DNA of 56,659 nt from Streptomyces sp. ISL-94 (GTDB lineage: Bacteria > Actinomycetota > Actinomycetes > Streptomycetales > Streptomycetaceae). The position numbers and the translations under genes were made by a program. Below, in pieces: positions 42,332 through 53,386 of the stretch; the first letter of the stretch is position 1; the number at the start of each line of letters is the position of its first letter. The notes below the pieces were generated by a model that saw nothing but the letters and a program-made list of their open reading frames with translations, searched no databases and was not told where the DNA came from. The stretch is taken from assembly GCF_018614075.1 (NCBI RefSeq), contig NZ_JAGGOZ010000099.1, positions 1-56,659 on the forward strand, given 5' to 3'.

Positions 42332-43924
42332 TCAGACGGCCCCGGCCCCCGTCAGCGAACGGACCTCCGTCTCGGCGTGCTTGCGCTCGTCCGCCTCCTC
42401 GCCCGAGGTGACGGTGCCCAGCCAGCCCGCCAGGAAGCCCAGCGGGATGGAGACGATCCCCGGGTTCTGGAGCGGGAAGTACTGGAAATCCACCCCGGGG
42501 AAGAGGGATTCGGGGCTCCCGGAGACCACGGGCGAGAGCACGACCAGCAGCACCGCCGGGATCAGGCCGCCGTACACCGCCCAGACGGCACCCCGCGTGG
42601 TGAACCCGCGCCAGAAGAGCGAGTACAGCAGGACCGGCAGATTCGCCGAGGCCGCCACCGCGAAGGCCAGTCCCACCAGGAAGGCCACGTTGAGGTTCTG
42701 GGCGAGCAGCCCGAGGGCGATCGCGACCGCCCCGATGCCGACGGCCGCGACCCGGGCCACGGAGACCTCGCTGCGCTGCCTGGCGTGCCTGCGCTTGAGG
42801 GAGGCGTACAGGTCGTGCGCGACGGAGGCCGAGGAGGCCAGGGTGATCCCGGCGACCACGGCGAGGATGGTGGCGAAGGCGATGGCGGCCACGAAGGCGA
42901 AGAGCACCGCGCCCCCGGTGGACTCGGCGCCCCCGCCGAGGAAGGCGGCGAGCAGCGGAACCGCCGTGTTCCCGGAGGCGTTGGAGGCCCGCACCGCGTC
43001 GGGGCCCACCAGCGCGGCCGCCCCGAAGCCGAGCACGATGGTCATCAGGTAGAAGCCGCCGATCAGCGCGATCGCCCACACCACCGACCGGCGCGCGGCC
43101 CGCGCGGTGGGCACCGTGTAGAAGCGCGACAGGATGTGCGGCAGCCCGGCGGTTCCGAGGACCAGCGCGAGGCCGAGGCTCATGAAGTCGGCCCGGGCGG
43201 TCCAGTCGCCGCCGTACTTGAGGCCGGGGCCCAGGAAGCGGAGCCCGTGCCCGCTGCGCTCGGCGGCGCTGGTGAGCAGCTGGTCGAAGTTCCCGTGGAA
43301 GCGCAGCAGCACGAGCACGGTCAGGGTGATCGTCCCGCCCATCAGCAGCACTGCCTTCACGATCTGGATCCAGGTGGTGGCCCGCATCCCGCCGAAGGAC
43401 ACATAGACCACCATCAGCGCTCCCACACCGATCACCGTGAGCGTCCGTGCCGCGGTGCCGGAGCTACCGAGGAGCAGGCCGACCAGACTCCCCGCACCGA
43501 CCATCTGCGCGACGAGGTAGAGCACGGAGACGACGACCGAGGAGGTGCCGGCCGCGATCCGCACCGGCCGCTCGCTCATCCGCGCGGCCACCACGTCGGC
43601 GAGGGTGAAGCGCCCGCAGTTGCGGACCAGCTCGGCGACCAGGAACAGCACCACCAGCCAGGCGACCAGGAACCCCACCGAGTACAGCATGCCGTCGTAG
43701 CCGAAGAGGGCGATCAGCCCGGAGATGCCGAGGAAGGAGGCGGCGGACATGTAGTCGCCCGCGATGGCGAAACCGTTCTCCAGAGGGGAGAACAGCCGCC
43801 CGCCGGCGTAGAACTCCTCCGCCGACCCGTGCCGGTTGCGGCTGACCCAGGTGGTGATACCCAGGGTCACCGCGATGAAGACGCTGAACAGGATCAGCGC
43901 GAGGGTCTGGTGCTCGGTGGTCAC
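42332..43924 (-). CDS. Sodium:solute symporter, acetate/monocarboxylate type
   Basis: A 530-residue membrane transporter of the SSS family, like ActP or MctC. It has about 13 hydrophobic helices and the sodium-site phrases EEFYAGGRLFSPLENGFAIA, DYMSAASFLGISGLIALFG and VSFGGMRATTWIQIVKAV. It starts at GTG 43924, overlapping the stop of the DUF485 gene by four bases. It probably imports acetate, pyruvate or propionate. The pair with DUF485 is the usual ActP/YjcH arrangement. The two-component system is convergent and is the likely controller. Confidence 0.9.
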   Translation of the reverse strand: MTTEHQTLALILFSVFIAVTLGITTWVSRNRHGSAEEFYAGGRLFSPLENGFAIAGDYMSAASFLGISGLIALFGYDGMLYSVGFLVAWLVVLFLVAELVRNCGRFTLADVVAARMSERPVRIAAGTSSVVVSVLYLVAQMVGAGSLVGLLLGSSGTAARTLTVIGVGALMVVYVSFGGMRATTWIQIVKAVLLMGGTITLTVLVLLRFHGNFDQLLTSAAERSGHGLRFLGPGLKYGGDWTARADFMSLGLALVLGTAGLPHILSRFYTVPTARAARRSVVWAIALIGGFYLMTIVLGFGAAALVGPDAVRASNASGNTAVPLLAAFLGGGAESTGGAVLFAFVAAIAFATILAVVAGITLASSASVAHDLYASLKRRHARQRSEVSVARVAAVGIGAVAIALGLLAQNLNVAFLVGLAFAVAASANLPVLLYSLFWRGFTTRGAVWAVYGGLIPAVLLVVLSPVVSGSPESLFPGVDFQYFPLQNPGIVSIPLGFLAGWLGTVTSGEEADERKHAETEVRSLTGAGAV

Positions 43925-44406
43925 CGGCCGGTCCCCCTCGCCCGGTTCCGCTCCTGGCCGCGCTCCTGCTCGAAGACGGTCCAGCGCAGGTCGAGCGCGG
44001 CGCGGTCCCGGCGCAGTCGCGCGTGCCGGGCGTACGCCCAGGTCAGCAGGAAGGTGCTGAGGAACTGGCCGAGCCCCGCCAGCATGGCCACGTTGACGGC
44101 GCCGGTCACGGGCCGGGCCATGACGCCGGGTGCGGCGGTGGCGGCGACCACGTAGGCGACGTACCAGAGGAAGAAGCCGGCGGTCGCGGGGACGACGAAC
44201 CTTCGGTAGCGGCTGCGGACCTCCTGGAAGGCAGCGCTGCGCTGCACCTCGAGGTAGATCTCGGATGCGCCGGGCCCGGGGCGGCCGTCGGGGGCCGGGG
44301 TCGGCGGGGACGCTTCCCCGCCCTCGCCCCAGCCGACGGCCAGCGCGTCGTACCAGGGGTCGTCCAGCCGGATCGTTCCGGCATCACGACCTTCGTGCTT
44401 GTCCAC
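43921..44406 (-). CDS. DUF485 (YjcH-like) membrane partner of the symporter
   Basis: A 161-residue membrane protein. The N-terminal ~65 residues are polar and variable. Then VQRSAAFQEVRSRYRRFVVP leads into two transmembrane helices (GFFLWYVAYVVAATAAPGVM and AMLAGLGQFLSTFLLTWAYA), the DUF485 signature. It is coupled to the symporter by overlap. The role in transport is assumed from the constant pairing. Confidence 0.88.
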   Translation of the reverse strand: MDKHEGRDAGTIRLDDPWYDALAVGWGEGGEASPPTPAPDGRPGPGASEIYLEVQRSAAFQEVRSRYRRFVVPATAGFFLWYVAYVVAATAAPGVMARPVTGAVNVAMLAGLGQFLSTFLLTWAYARHARLRRDRAALDLRWTVFEQERGQERNRARGTGR

Positions 44407-44483
44407 CGAACTCTCCTTGTCCGCTGCCGCATTGGCCGCGTGCCCACAAGGATGTGCGGAATGGACCCTTTCCGGACTGGTGT

Positions 44484-44528
44484 CCCGGCACTGTTCACCC
44501 CTTCAGGTGATGGAGTGAACAGCCCGGG
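44484..44528 (-). terminator. Hairpin after parE
   Basis: CTGTTCAC (44,491-44,498) and GTGAACAG (44,515-44,522) pair, with outer CCCGG/CCGGG bases extending the stem. It starts 17 bases beyond the parE stop. It could also lie in the upstream region of the DUF485 gene. Confidence 0.55.
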
Positions 44529-44544
44529 TGTGCCGGTCGCGGGG

Positions 44545-46665
44545 TCAGGCGTCGATGCGCGAGCGGTCCAGGGTGGCCGCGGAGCTCGTGATGAACTCCT
44601 TGCGCGGGGCGACCTCGTTACCCATGAGGAGGTCGAAGACCTGCTCGGCCGAGTCCAGGTCGCCGATGTTGATCCTGCGCAGGGTGCGGAAGCGGGGGTC
44701 CATGGTGGTCTCCGCCAGCTGGTCCGCGTCCATCTCGCCGAGGCCCTTGTAGCGCTGGATCGAATCCTTGTACCGGATGTTCTTGCGCTGGTACTCCAGG
44801 AGGGTCTGGCGCAGCTCGTTGTCCGAGTACGTGTAGACGTACTTGTCCTGGCCCTTCTTCGGCTGGACCAGCTCGATCCGGTGCAGCGGGGGCACGGCCG
44901 CGAAGACCCGGCCCGCCTCGACCATCGGCCGCATGTACCGCTGGAAGAGCGTGAGCAGCAGGCAGCGGATGTGCGCGCCGTCGACGTCGGCGTCGACGAG
45001 CAGGACGATCTTCCCGTAGCGGGCGGCGTCGAGGTCGAAGGTCCGGCCCGAGCCGGCTCCTATGACCTGGATGATCGCCCCGCACTCGGTGTTCTTGAGC
45101 ATGTCCGAGACGGACGACTTCTGGACGTTGAGGATCTTGCCGCGGATCGGCAGCAGCGCCTGGAATTCGGAGTTCCGGGCGAGCTTCGCCGTGCCGAGGG
45201 CCGAGTCTCCCTCGACGATGAAGAGCTCGCTGCGCTCCACGTCGTCGCTGCGGCAGTCGGCCAGCTTCGCGGGCAGCGAGGAGGTCTCCAGCGCGGTCTT
45301 GCGGCGCTGCGCCTCCTTGTGCTGGCGGGCCGCGATACGGGTCCGGGCGGCCGCGACGATCTTCTCCATCACGGCGCGGGCCTGCTGCTTGTCGTCGCGC
45401 TTGGTGGAGGTCAGGAAGGCCTTGAGCTCCTTGGCCACCACGGCGGCGACGATCCGGGTGGCGGCCGAGGTGCCGAGCACCTCCTTGGTCTGGCCCTCGA
45501 ACTGCGGCTCGGCGAGGCGGACGGTGACGACGGCCGTCATGCCCTCCATCGCGTCGTCCTTGACCACGTCGTCCTCGGCGACGCGCAGCAGCTTCGCGGA
45601 GCGCAGGACCTCGTTGACGGTCTTGGCGACCGAGCGCTCGAAGCCGGAGACGTGGGTGCCGCCCTTGGGGGTGGCGATGATGTTCACGAAGGACTTGACG
45701 TTGGTCTCGTACCCCGTGCCCCAGCGCAGGGCGATGTCCACGCCGAGCTCGCGGGTGACCTCGGTGGGGGTCATGTGGCCGCGGTCGTCGAGGACCGGGA
45801 CGGTCTCCTTGAAGGTGCCCGTGCCGGTCAGGCGCAGCACGTCGCAGACGGCCTTGTCCTGGGCTAGGTAGTCGCAGAACTCGCTGATGCCCCCGTCGAA
45901 GCGGAAGGTCTCCTCGGTCTTGCCGGCCCCGTCGATGCCCCGCTCGTCGCGGACGACGAGGGTCAGGCCCGGGACGAGGAAGGCGGTCTGGCGGGCTCGC
46001 TGGTAGAGCGTCTCCAGGTTGAGCCGCGCGTCCTTGAGGAAGATCTGGCGGTCCGCCCAGTAGCGGACGCGGGTGCCGGTGCGGCCCTTGGGGACCCGCT
46101 TGACCTTGCGCAGGCCGTTGGCGGGGTCGAAGGGGCTGTCGGGGCCCTGCTCGGTGAACATCCCGGGCACGCCGCGGCGGAAGCTGATCGCGTGGGTGGA
46201 GCTGCCCCGGTCGACCTCGACGTCCAGGCGGGCGGAGAGGGCGTTGACCACGGAGGCGCCGACACCGTGCAGGCCGCCGGAGGCCGCGTACGAGCCGCCG
46301 CCGAACTTTCCGCCGGCGTGCAGCTTGGTCATGACGACCTCGACGCCGGACAGGCCGGTCTTGGGCTCGACGTCCACGGGAATGCCGCGGCCGTTGTCGC
46401 GGACCTCGACGGAGGCGTCCTCGTGGAGGATCACCTCGATGTGGTCGCAGTAGCCGCCCAGGGCCTCGTCGACGGAATTGTCGATGATCTCCCAGAGGCA
46501 GTGCAGGAGGCCTCGGCTGTCGGTCGAGCCGATATACATGCCGGGGCGCTTGCGGACGGCCTCCAGCCCTTCGAGGACGAGCAGGTGCCGCGCGGTGTAG
46601 TTGGAACCGTCCCGGTCTGCTCCGGACAGCAGCGCGCTGGAAGGCACGGACGTGTCGGCGGTCAC
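44545..46665 (-). CDS. parE: DNA topoisomerase IV subunit B (GyrB paralogue)
   Basis: A 706-residue ATPase subunit that pairs with ParC. I start at GTG 46665 with GAGGAG upstream; the open frame runs further but is not family-like. The GHKL ATP site includes LWEIIDNSVDEALGG, VRDNGRGIPVDVEPKTG and GLHGVGASVVNALS. The TOPRIM domain has LFIVEGDSALGTAKLARN and VDADVDGAHIRCLLLTLFQR. The C-terminus reads YKGLGEMDADQLAETTMDP, a ParE/GyrB hallmark. It lacks the gyrase-specific insert. It is transcribed away from the DUF7455 gene. Confidence 0.92.
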   Translation of the reverse strand: MTADTSVPSSALLSGADRDGSNYTARHLLVLEGLEAVRKRPGMYIGSTDSRGLLHCLWEIIDNSVDEALGGYCDHIEVILHEDASVEVRDNGRGIPVDVEPKTGLSGVEVVMTKLHAGGKFGGGSYAASGGLHGVGASVVNALSARLDVEVDRGSSTHAISFRRGVPGMFTEQGPDSPFDPANGLRKVKRVPKGRTGTRVRYWADRQIFLKDARLNLETLYQRARQTAFLVPGLTLVVRDERGIDGAGKTEETFRFDGGISEFCDYLAQDKAVCDVLRLTGTGTFKETVPVLDDRGHMTPTEVTRELGVDIALRWGTGYETNVKSFVNIIATPKGGTHVSGFERSVAKTVNEVLRSAKLLRVAEDDVVKDDAMEGMTAVVTVRLAEPQFEGQTKEVLGTSAATRIVAAVVAKELKAFLTSTKRDDKQQARAVMEKIVAAARTRIAARQHKEAQRRKTALETSSLPAKLADCRSDDVERSELFIVEGDSALGTAKLARNSEFQALLPIRGKILNVQKSSVSDMLKNTECGAIIQVIGAGSGRTFDLDAARYGKIVLLVDADVDGAHIRCLLLTLFQRYMRPMVEAGRVFAAVPPLHRIELVQPKKGQDKYVYTYSDNELRQTLLEYQRKNIRYKDSIQRYKGLGEMDADQLAETTMDPRFRTLRRINIGDLDSAEQVFDLLMGNEVAPRKEFITSSAATLDRSRIDA

Positions 46666-47112
46666 GCAGTTCGCTCCTCGCTGAATTTCTTTTCTGGCCC
46701 TGTCGGGCGCAGGGGTGGCTCGGTTGCCGGTCGAAGGGTACCGAGGCCAGGTAGAGCCGATGCAACGCCACCCTCGCGCGTTCCTCAGCCTAGTCCAGAT
46801 CCGTACGGTTGTTCGATCCCCCGTGGGGGTGACAGAAACATCACGTTCCCTTCCAGGCATGAACCATTTAGGGTTCGGGCACGTCCTCATGAACAACCTG
46901 GCGCTCAGCCGGGGGAGGATGGAACTGCAACAAGCGAACGACTGACAACGCGAAACCGTAAAGCAACGCAATACGGCTCCTTCGCCGCCAACCGGCAGCA
47001 GCCGGCCAGCTTCGGAAGGAAGTTTCGAGGAAAAGCCGCGAGCGGGAACGTTTTCGGCCTGGTTGGATGTTGACCCTGGTACGACAGCTCGTCGAGCTAG
47101 AGAAGAGGCGAC
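46666..47112. other. Divergent region between parE and the zinc-ribbon gene
   Basis: No gene is seen; a 76-codon frame at 46,715-46,945 has no ribosome-binding site and no family resemblance. The region is relatively AT-rich near 46,920-46,980. A CCCCC/GGGGG palindrome lies at 46,818-46,829. TTGACC at 47,070-47,075 is a possible -35, but no good -10 follows at normal spacing. Confidence 0.45.
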
Positions 47113-47349
47113 GTGACTACTGTTCTGACACCCGCGACCCCGCTGACGGCCGCTGACCGATGCGACCGTTGCGGCGCCCAGGCATATCTGCGCGTCGTCC
47201 TGCTGAGCGGCGGTGAACTGCTCTTCTGCGCCCACCACGGTCGCAAGTTCGAGCCGGAACTCAAGAAGATCGCCGCGGAAATACAGGATGAGACCGAGCG
47301 GCTTACGTCCGCTCCGGCTGCCAATGCCGCCGAACCCGAGGACCGCTGA
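47113..47349 (+). CDS. Small zinc-ribbon protein (DUF7455-like)
   Basis: A 78-residue protein from GTG 47113, with AGAAGAGG upstream. It has ADRCDRCGAQAYLRVVLL and GGELLFCAHHGRKFEPELKK, so a CxxC and a CxHH-type pair could bind zinc. The tail is acidic and Ala-rich. It resembles small actinobacterial zinc-ribbon proteins found beside parE and hrdB. The function is unknown. Confidence 0.8.
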   Translation: MTTVLTPATPLTAADRCDRCGAQAYLRVVLLSGGELLFCAHHGRKFEPELKKIAAEIQDETERLTSAPAANAAEPEDR

Positions 47350-47449
47350 CACAGGCCTGTCCCTCGCATCCGACGAGCCAGGACCGGCCAGGCCGGTCGA
47401 TGGGCGGCGCCCCTGCGACCCAGGGATGCCGCCCGTCCTCACTTCCGGG

Positions 47450-47477
47450 ACCGCCCGCCCCCTCGGGGACGGGCGGT
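47450..47477 (+). terminator. Intrinsic terminator after the zinc-ribbon gene
   Basis: 13-bp arms (47,450-47,462 and 47,465-47,477) pair with one mismatch and run into TTCCCGTTTT. The site is about 100 bases past the stop, before the convergent protease gene. Confidence 0.75.
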
Positions 47478-47535
47478 TTCCCGTTTTCCGCGTCGCCGCG
47501 CCGCCGGCTCCCTCCGCTGCCGCCTGGCTCGGGCA

Positions 47536-48462
47536 CTAGCCCGTACGGTGCCCCCATACGGGCCCTGCAGCCGGTCCGGAGCCCCTGCGGGCACCCGGCT
47601 CGGCGTCCAGGGCCCCCGCGGGCCGCTCGCCCTTCTCCGGGGCTGTCACGAAGCCGGCCAGCGCGGCGACCCGCGTGTACACCCCCGGGCTGTCGGCCCG
47701 CCCGCAGCCGCGCCCCCATGACACCAGCCCGATAAGCCGCCCCTGGGCCACCAGCGGGCCCCCGCTGTCACCCTGGCAGGCGTCCTTGCCTCCGCCGCCG
47801 TCCCCCGCGCACACCATCGACTGCGCCTGGTACTGCCCGTCCGCGTCACCGGGGTAGGCGCGCGCGCACGCCTCGTCCGCCAGCACGGTCACCGGCGCGG
47901 CCCGGAGCGCGTACGCGTAGTCACCGAAGCCGCTCGTGTCGCCCCACCCGTATACGGCCGCCTCGGTCCCGGGTGCGTAGGCGGGATGCCCCGTCTCGGC
48001 CAAGGGGAGGACGTGCTGGGCGGGCACGGCTTCGGCGAGTTCCAGCACGGCCAGGTCCCCGGCGTTGGTCTTCGGGTCGTAGTCCGGGTTCACCCGGGCC
48101 CCGCGCACCGCGATCTCGCGTCCCTCGCCCGCCCGCAGCTCCGTACGGCCGGCAATCACCCGGAAGTCGGCGACCGTCTCCACCGGGCCGCCCAGCACCT
48201 CCCGGCCCAGGCAGTGGGCCGCGGTCAGCACCCTCGTGGGGGACACGATGACGCCCCCGCAGAACTGGCCGCCCCGCGTACCCCCGAACCGGTCACGGCT
48301 GGCCAGGGCCACGACCCACGGGCTGTCGGCGACCTTCACCGGCTTCCCGCCGATCACCACACTGTCAGCGGCCGCCTGCGGCATCTGGGCCAGCGGCGCG
48401 GCGGCCGCTCCCGCCGCCAGGGTCAGCGCTCCCGCCAGAGCACGGGCAAAGGGACGACGCAT
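47536..48462 (-). CDS. Secreted trypsin-like serine protease (S1)
   Basis: A 308-residue protease from ATG 48462, with AGGAGG seven bases upstream. The signal peptide is RALAGALTLAAGAAAAPLAQ. After a short pro-piece the mature start is VVIGGKPVKVADSPWVVALA. The catalytic triad is visible: His in VLTAAHCLGRE, Asp in NAGDLAVLELAEAV, Ser in CQGDSGGPLVAQG. Cys pairs fit trypsin folds. A Pro/Gly/Arg-rich tail follows the catalytic domain. It lies just downstream of hrdB on the same strand. Confidence 0.9.
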   Translation of the reverse strand: MRRPFARALAGALTLAAGAAAAPLAQMPQAAADSVVIGGKPVKVADSPWVVALASRDRFGGTRGGQFCGGVIVSPTRVLTAAHCLGREVLGGPVETVADFRVIAGRTELRAGEGREIAVRGARVNPDYDPKTNAGDLAVLELAEAVPAQHVLPLAETGHPAYAPGTEAAVYGWGDTSGFGDYAYALRAAPVTVLADEACARAYPGDADGQYQAQSMVCAGDGGGGKDACQGDSGGPLVAQGRLIGLVSWGRGCGRADSPGVYTRVAALAGFVTAPEKGERPAGALDAEPGARRGSGPAAGPVWGHRTG

Positions 48463-48559
48463 GAGGCCTCCTGACTCCGAGTGTGCATGACTCCACCCAG
48501 AGTGGGATGCCCGGTGGCCGTGCGCACCCGCGCGGCCACCCGCCGTCGACCCGTACCGG

Positions 48560-50134
<1,575 letters not shown>

Positions 50135-50507
50135 GAACAACCTCTCGGAACGATGGAAACGGCTTCCGACCCCGGGCCTCGTGTGCTGGACCGGAGCCGA
50201 CGACCACCGACTGGGGATGGGCCGGGGGCGCGGGCAGGGGCCGGGGAGCTGCACAGCGCCCGCAAGGGCTGCTGTATTCCCTCCGTCGGCCATCACCTCT
50301 TAGGTCATCGCGTGACCTCGCTGAGCGTTACGCCCAATCTTCGTGGCCCGAGTCACACTCCATATGCACCAATGCCGGTCATAGGGCCATACGCGTGGGT
50401 ACGACAGCACCGACACGCCGCGAATCGGCCCTCGCACACGGCTGTCGCCGGGCCCGACCGGGCCCGGCGACATGTCGTGCACCCCCGCGCCCCCGCGCGT
50501 CCGCCCG
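50135..50507. other. Promoter region of hrdB and tail of whiH
   Basis: Beyond the terminator at 50,443-50,472 no gene is seen. A less GC-rich stretch at about 50,310-50,410 probably holds the hrdB promoters, but no hexamers can be assigned with confidence. Confidence 0.45.
50443..50472 (-). terminator. Hairpin terminator after whiH
   Basis: 13-bp perfect arms flank GACC, starting about 35 bases past the whiH stop. Confidence 0.8.
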
Positions 50508-51395
50508 TCAGTGCTCGCGCGGGGCGGGAACCACGCGCTCGACCTCCGGATGCACCGTCAGAAGTTGGCGCATGGCGTTCTCGGAGCCGAGCGCGTCACC
50601 GGCGGCGACGGCCTCGACCATGCGCGCGTGGTGCGCGACGCCCGCCTCGCTCGGGCGCTCACAGGCGGTGACCGGGCTGCCGGAGACCTGGAGGGCGGCG
50701 GAGACGATGCCGGAGAGGTGCTCCAGCATGCGGTTGCCGGCGGCCTGGATGAGGAGCGCGTGGAACTCGTTGTCGGCACGGGCGAAGGTGATCGAGTCAC
50801 CCTGGCCGAGGGCGTGCCCCATGATCTCGACCATGTCGGCGAGGCGCTGCTGGATGTCCGGGCGGCCGTGGCCGGCGGCGAGGCGGGCGGCGAGCGGTTC
50901 GATGGTCCAGCGGAGCTCGCCCAGCTCGCGGCGCTGGTCGTCGCGCTGGGGGCCGAAGGCCCGCCACTCGATGATGTCGGGGTCGAGCAGGTTCCAGTCG
51001 GCGACGGGGCGGACCCGGGTGCCGACGTTCGGGCGGGCGCTGACGAGGCCCTTGGCCTCCAGGACCCGCAGGGATTCGCGGACGACGGTACGGGAGACCT
51101 CGAACCGCTGGCCGATCTCCTCGGGGACCAGAGGACGGTCCGCTCCGAGGTCGCCCGAAACGATCATCTGACCGAGCTGCTGGACGAGTTGGCCGTGCAG
51201 TCCGCGGCCCCGGCTGCCGGCGGCGCGGCGGCCGACCCGGCTCAACTCGACGTCGGCGCCGTCCCAGTGGGGCGCTCCGACGCGGTCGGACCCGGGGGCC
51301 TCCGCGTAGGGGTAGCGGTCGAGTTCGCCCGGGCCGGCGAGGCCGGAGTCGGCATGGCGGGCGGCGGTCATCATGGTGTGCGCAAGGGTACTCAC
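50508..51395 (-). CDS. whiH: Sporulation regulator WhiH (GntR family, FCD)
   Basis: A 295-residue regulator from GTG 51395, with AAAGGA upstream. A polar N-terminal extension (about 1-70) precedes the wHTH (FEVSRTVVRESLRVLEAKGL). The FCD domain has LRWTIEPLAARLAAGHGRPD, ARADNEFHALLIQAAGNRM and ARMVEAVAAGDALGSENAMR. Its position directly beside hrdB is, from memory, that of whiH in Streptomyces, required for septation of aerial hyphae. The assignment rests on family plus position. Confidence 0.82.
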   Translation of the reverse strand: MSTLAHTMMTAARHADSGLAGPGELDRYPYAEAPGSDRVGAPHWDGADVELSRVGRRAAGSRGRGLHGQLVQQLGQMIVSGDLGADRPLVPEEIGQRFEVSRTVVRESLRVLEAKGLVSARPNVGTRVRPVADWNLLDPDIIEWRAFGPQRDDQRRELGELRWTIEPLAARLAAGHGRPDIQQRLADMVEIMGHALGQGDSITFARADNEFHALLIQAAGNRMLEHLSGIVSAALQVSGSPVTACERPSEAGVAHHARMVEAVAAGDALGSENAMRQLLTVHPEVERVVPAPREH

Positions 51396-51487
51396 GAATC
51401 CTTTGTCGGCCGTGTCTCCACGACCCTTGAGGTCTTTGGTGAAAAGCACACGAAAGGGTGATCGGTGCCACCTGCGCAATTGACGAC

Positions 51488-51495
51488 TTATCGTA
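51488..51495 (-). promoter_or_regulatory. Possible sigma-WhiG -10 upstream of whiH
   Basis: The minus strand reads TACGATAA, close to the GCCGATAA of WhiG promoters. No good TAAA lies at the expected distance. The site is about 100 bases before the start. Confidence 0.35.
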
Positions 51496-51586
51496 AAGAA
51501 CCGGGCCTATTGCGCGGAGTTGCGGTCCGCTTCACGCGAGGTGAACCGCAACGGTCGTCTCCGGCACTTCTCCGACACCGGAACGA

Positions 51587-53386
51587 TCACCAACGGACCC
51601 TGCTGCGCAGTCCGGTGAACCCATAGGCGCACAACAGGACCATCAGCGACAACACCAGCGCCGTGCCGACGGGTTGGGCCATCACACGCAAGGCCCCCAG
51701 GACAAGGCGGTCCGCCTCCGGGGGCCACTGCACCCAGGTCAGGCCGCGCAGCCGGGCGGCGAGTCCGGTCACCGGGTAGGCGGACGGCCCCTCCAGCACC
51801 TTGCGCACCAGCGGAACCACCATCACCGGCACGGCGAGCACGGCGGCCAGGCCCGCCGTGGCGGAGCGGAAGACGCCGGAGGCCAGGACACCGGCCCAGG
51901 CGCAGCCGATGAGCAGCCCGGCCCAACTCGCGCCCGGGGAGAGCCACTCCGCCGGGGTGCGCAGCGGGCCGCTGCCGAAGACGAGCGCCAGGGTCGCGGC
52001 GTCGGCCGCCACCACCAAGGCGCCGACCAGCAGGGCGAGCACGGCGCAGACTCCGAGCTTGGCGGTGAGCAGTCCCATCCGGCGGGGCACGGTGCCGCGA
52101 TCGGCGGCGAGCGCGGGGTAGCGGTACTCCTCACCGAAGGCAAGGGCGCCGAGCAGGCCCGCGCCGAGGGCGGCGGGCGGCAGCGGCAGGAGTTCCGGCC
52201 AGGCGGCGAGCAACCGGTTCTGCGGGGTGTGCCCGGCCTTGGCCAGCACCAGCGCGGTGAGGACGGAGACGGCCACGACGAGTGCGGCGGTCAGGAGCGG
52301 TGTGGCGGTGCCGAAGACCCGCAGCAGTTCGTAGCGCAGCGGACGCAGCGGGCCGCCGACGCGGCGCACCGCCGAGGCGGGCCGACGGGAGCGGCCGCGC
52401 CGGGACTGTCCGCCGGCGGCCTCTTCGGAAGCGGCGGCGGTGGGGGCGTCGGCGGTGGCTCCGGAGGCCGCCGCGGTCGCGGCGCGGGCGTGCGGGACCG
52501 GTGACGCCGGGGCGCCGCCGACACCCGTCTCGTCGGCGAGCTGGTGGACGAGCACCCCGTGTCGGAACGCCGCCTCGCCGACCTCGGCGCAGCTGCTGCC
52601 GTACACCGACAGGCGGCTGCCGCTCTCCTCGACGATCTCCACCGCGCGCTGGGCGGCCCGGGCCTCCCGGCCCAGTACGTCGGCCAGCCGGGCCGCGTGC
52701 GGGGTGCGCACGGCGACCCGCGGGCGCAGCCGGGTCCGGGCGAATTCGGCCGCGTCCTGGTCGGCGACGAGCCGGCCCGCCTCGATGCTGACGACGCGGT
52801 CGGCGCTGCGGGCGGCGTCCTTGGCGTCGTCGGTGGTGAAGAGCACCGCTCCGCCGAGGGAGGCGTGTCCGCGCAGCAGCCCGTGCAGCCAGCTCCGCTC
52901 CCGGGCGGAGAGTCCGGCGCCGGGCTCGTCCAGGAGCAGGGTGCAGGGGTCGGCGAGCAGCGCCGCCGCCAGCGCGACCCTGCGCTCCATGCCCAGCGAG
53001 AGCGAGCCGAGCCGGTGGTCCCGCAGGCCCGCGATACCGACGACCTCCAGCATGGTGTCGGCTCGCGAGGCGGGCACCCCGGCGGCGGCACAGAGCATCC
53101 GCAGCTGGTTGCGGACGGTCCGCGACGGGTTGCCGGGGGCGTCGCCGAGCACCACGCCCACCTCACGGGCGGGGTGTGGGATCCGGTGCAGGGGGCGACC
53201 GCGGAAGTAGGTGACGCCGCGGCCCGGCTCGAGTTCGAGCATGAGCCGCAGTGCGGTGGTCTTGCCCGATCCCGGCTCGCCGAGCAGGGCGGTCACGCTC
53301 CCCGGGCGGGCCTCGAAGGTGAGGTCGTCCACGAGGGGCGGGGCGTTGTGGCGGGGGGTGCTGGTGAGTCCGATGGCCTGGAGCAT
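51587..53386 (-). CDS. ABC transporter: fused ATPase and membrane domains
   Basis: A 599-residue single-chain transporter half. Residues about 1-220 are the ATPase: LLGEPGSGKTTALRLML (Walker A), a divergent signature SLSLGMERRVALAAALLADP, and CTLLLDEPGAGLSARERSW (Walker B). A linker rich in Ala/Gly/Arg follows. From about residue 360 there are six or so hydrophobic helices (VVAVSVLTALVLAKAG, LGVCAVLALLVGALVVAADA, VLSLMVLLCAYGFTGL). The substrate is unknown. The start at ATG 53386 has GAGAGA upstream. Confidence 0.85.
   Translation of the reverse strand: MLQAIGLTSTPRHNAPPLVDDLTFEARPGSVTALLGEPGSGKTTALRLMLELEPGRGVTYFRGRPLHRIPHPAREVGVVLGDAPGNPSRTVRNQLRMLCAAAGVPASRADTMLEVVGIAGLRDHRLGSLSLGMERRVALAAALLADPCTLLLDEPGAGLSARERSWLHGLLRGHASLGGAVLFTTDDAKDAARSADRVVSIEAGRLVADQDAAEFARTRLRPRVAVRTPHAARLADVLGREARAAQRAVEIVEESGSRLSVYGSSCAEVGEAAFRHGVLVHQLADETGVGGAPASPVPHARAATAAASGATADAPTAAASEEAAGGQSRRGRSRRPASAVRRVGGPLRPLRYELLRVFGTATPLLTAALVVAVSVLTALVLAKAGHTPQNRLLAAWPELLPLPPAALGAGLLGALAFGEEYRYPALAADRGTVPRRMGLLTAKLGVCAVLALLVGALVVAADAATLALVFGSGPLRTPAEWLSPGASWAGLLIGCAWAGVLASGVFRSATAGLAAVLAVPVMVVPLVRKVLEGPSAYPVTGLAARLRGLTWVQWPPEADRLVLGALRVMAQPVGTALVLSLMVLLCAYGFTGLRSRVRW

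Noticed and set aside
46715..46945. 76-codon plus-strand frame in the parE leader region.
   Set aside because: No ribosome-binding site and no resemblance; more likely promoter region.
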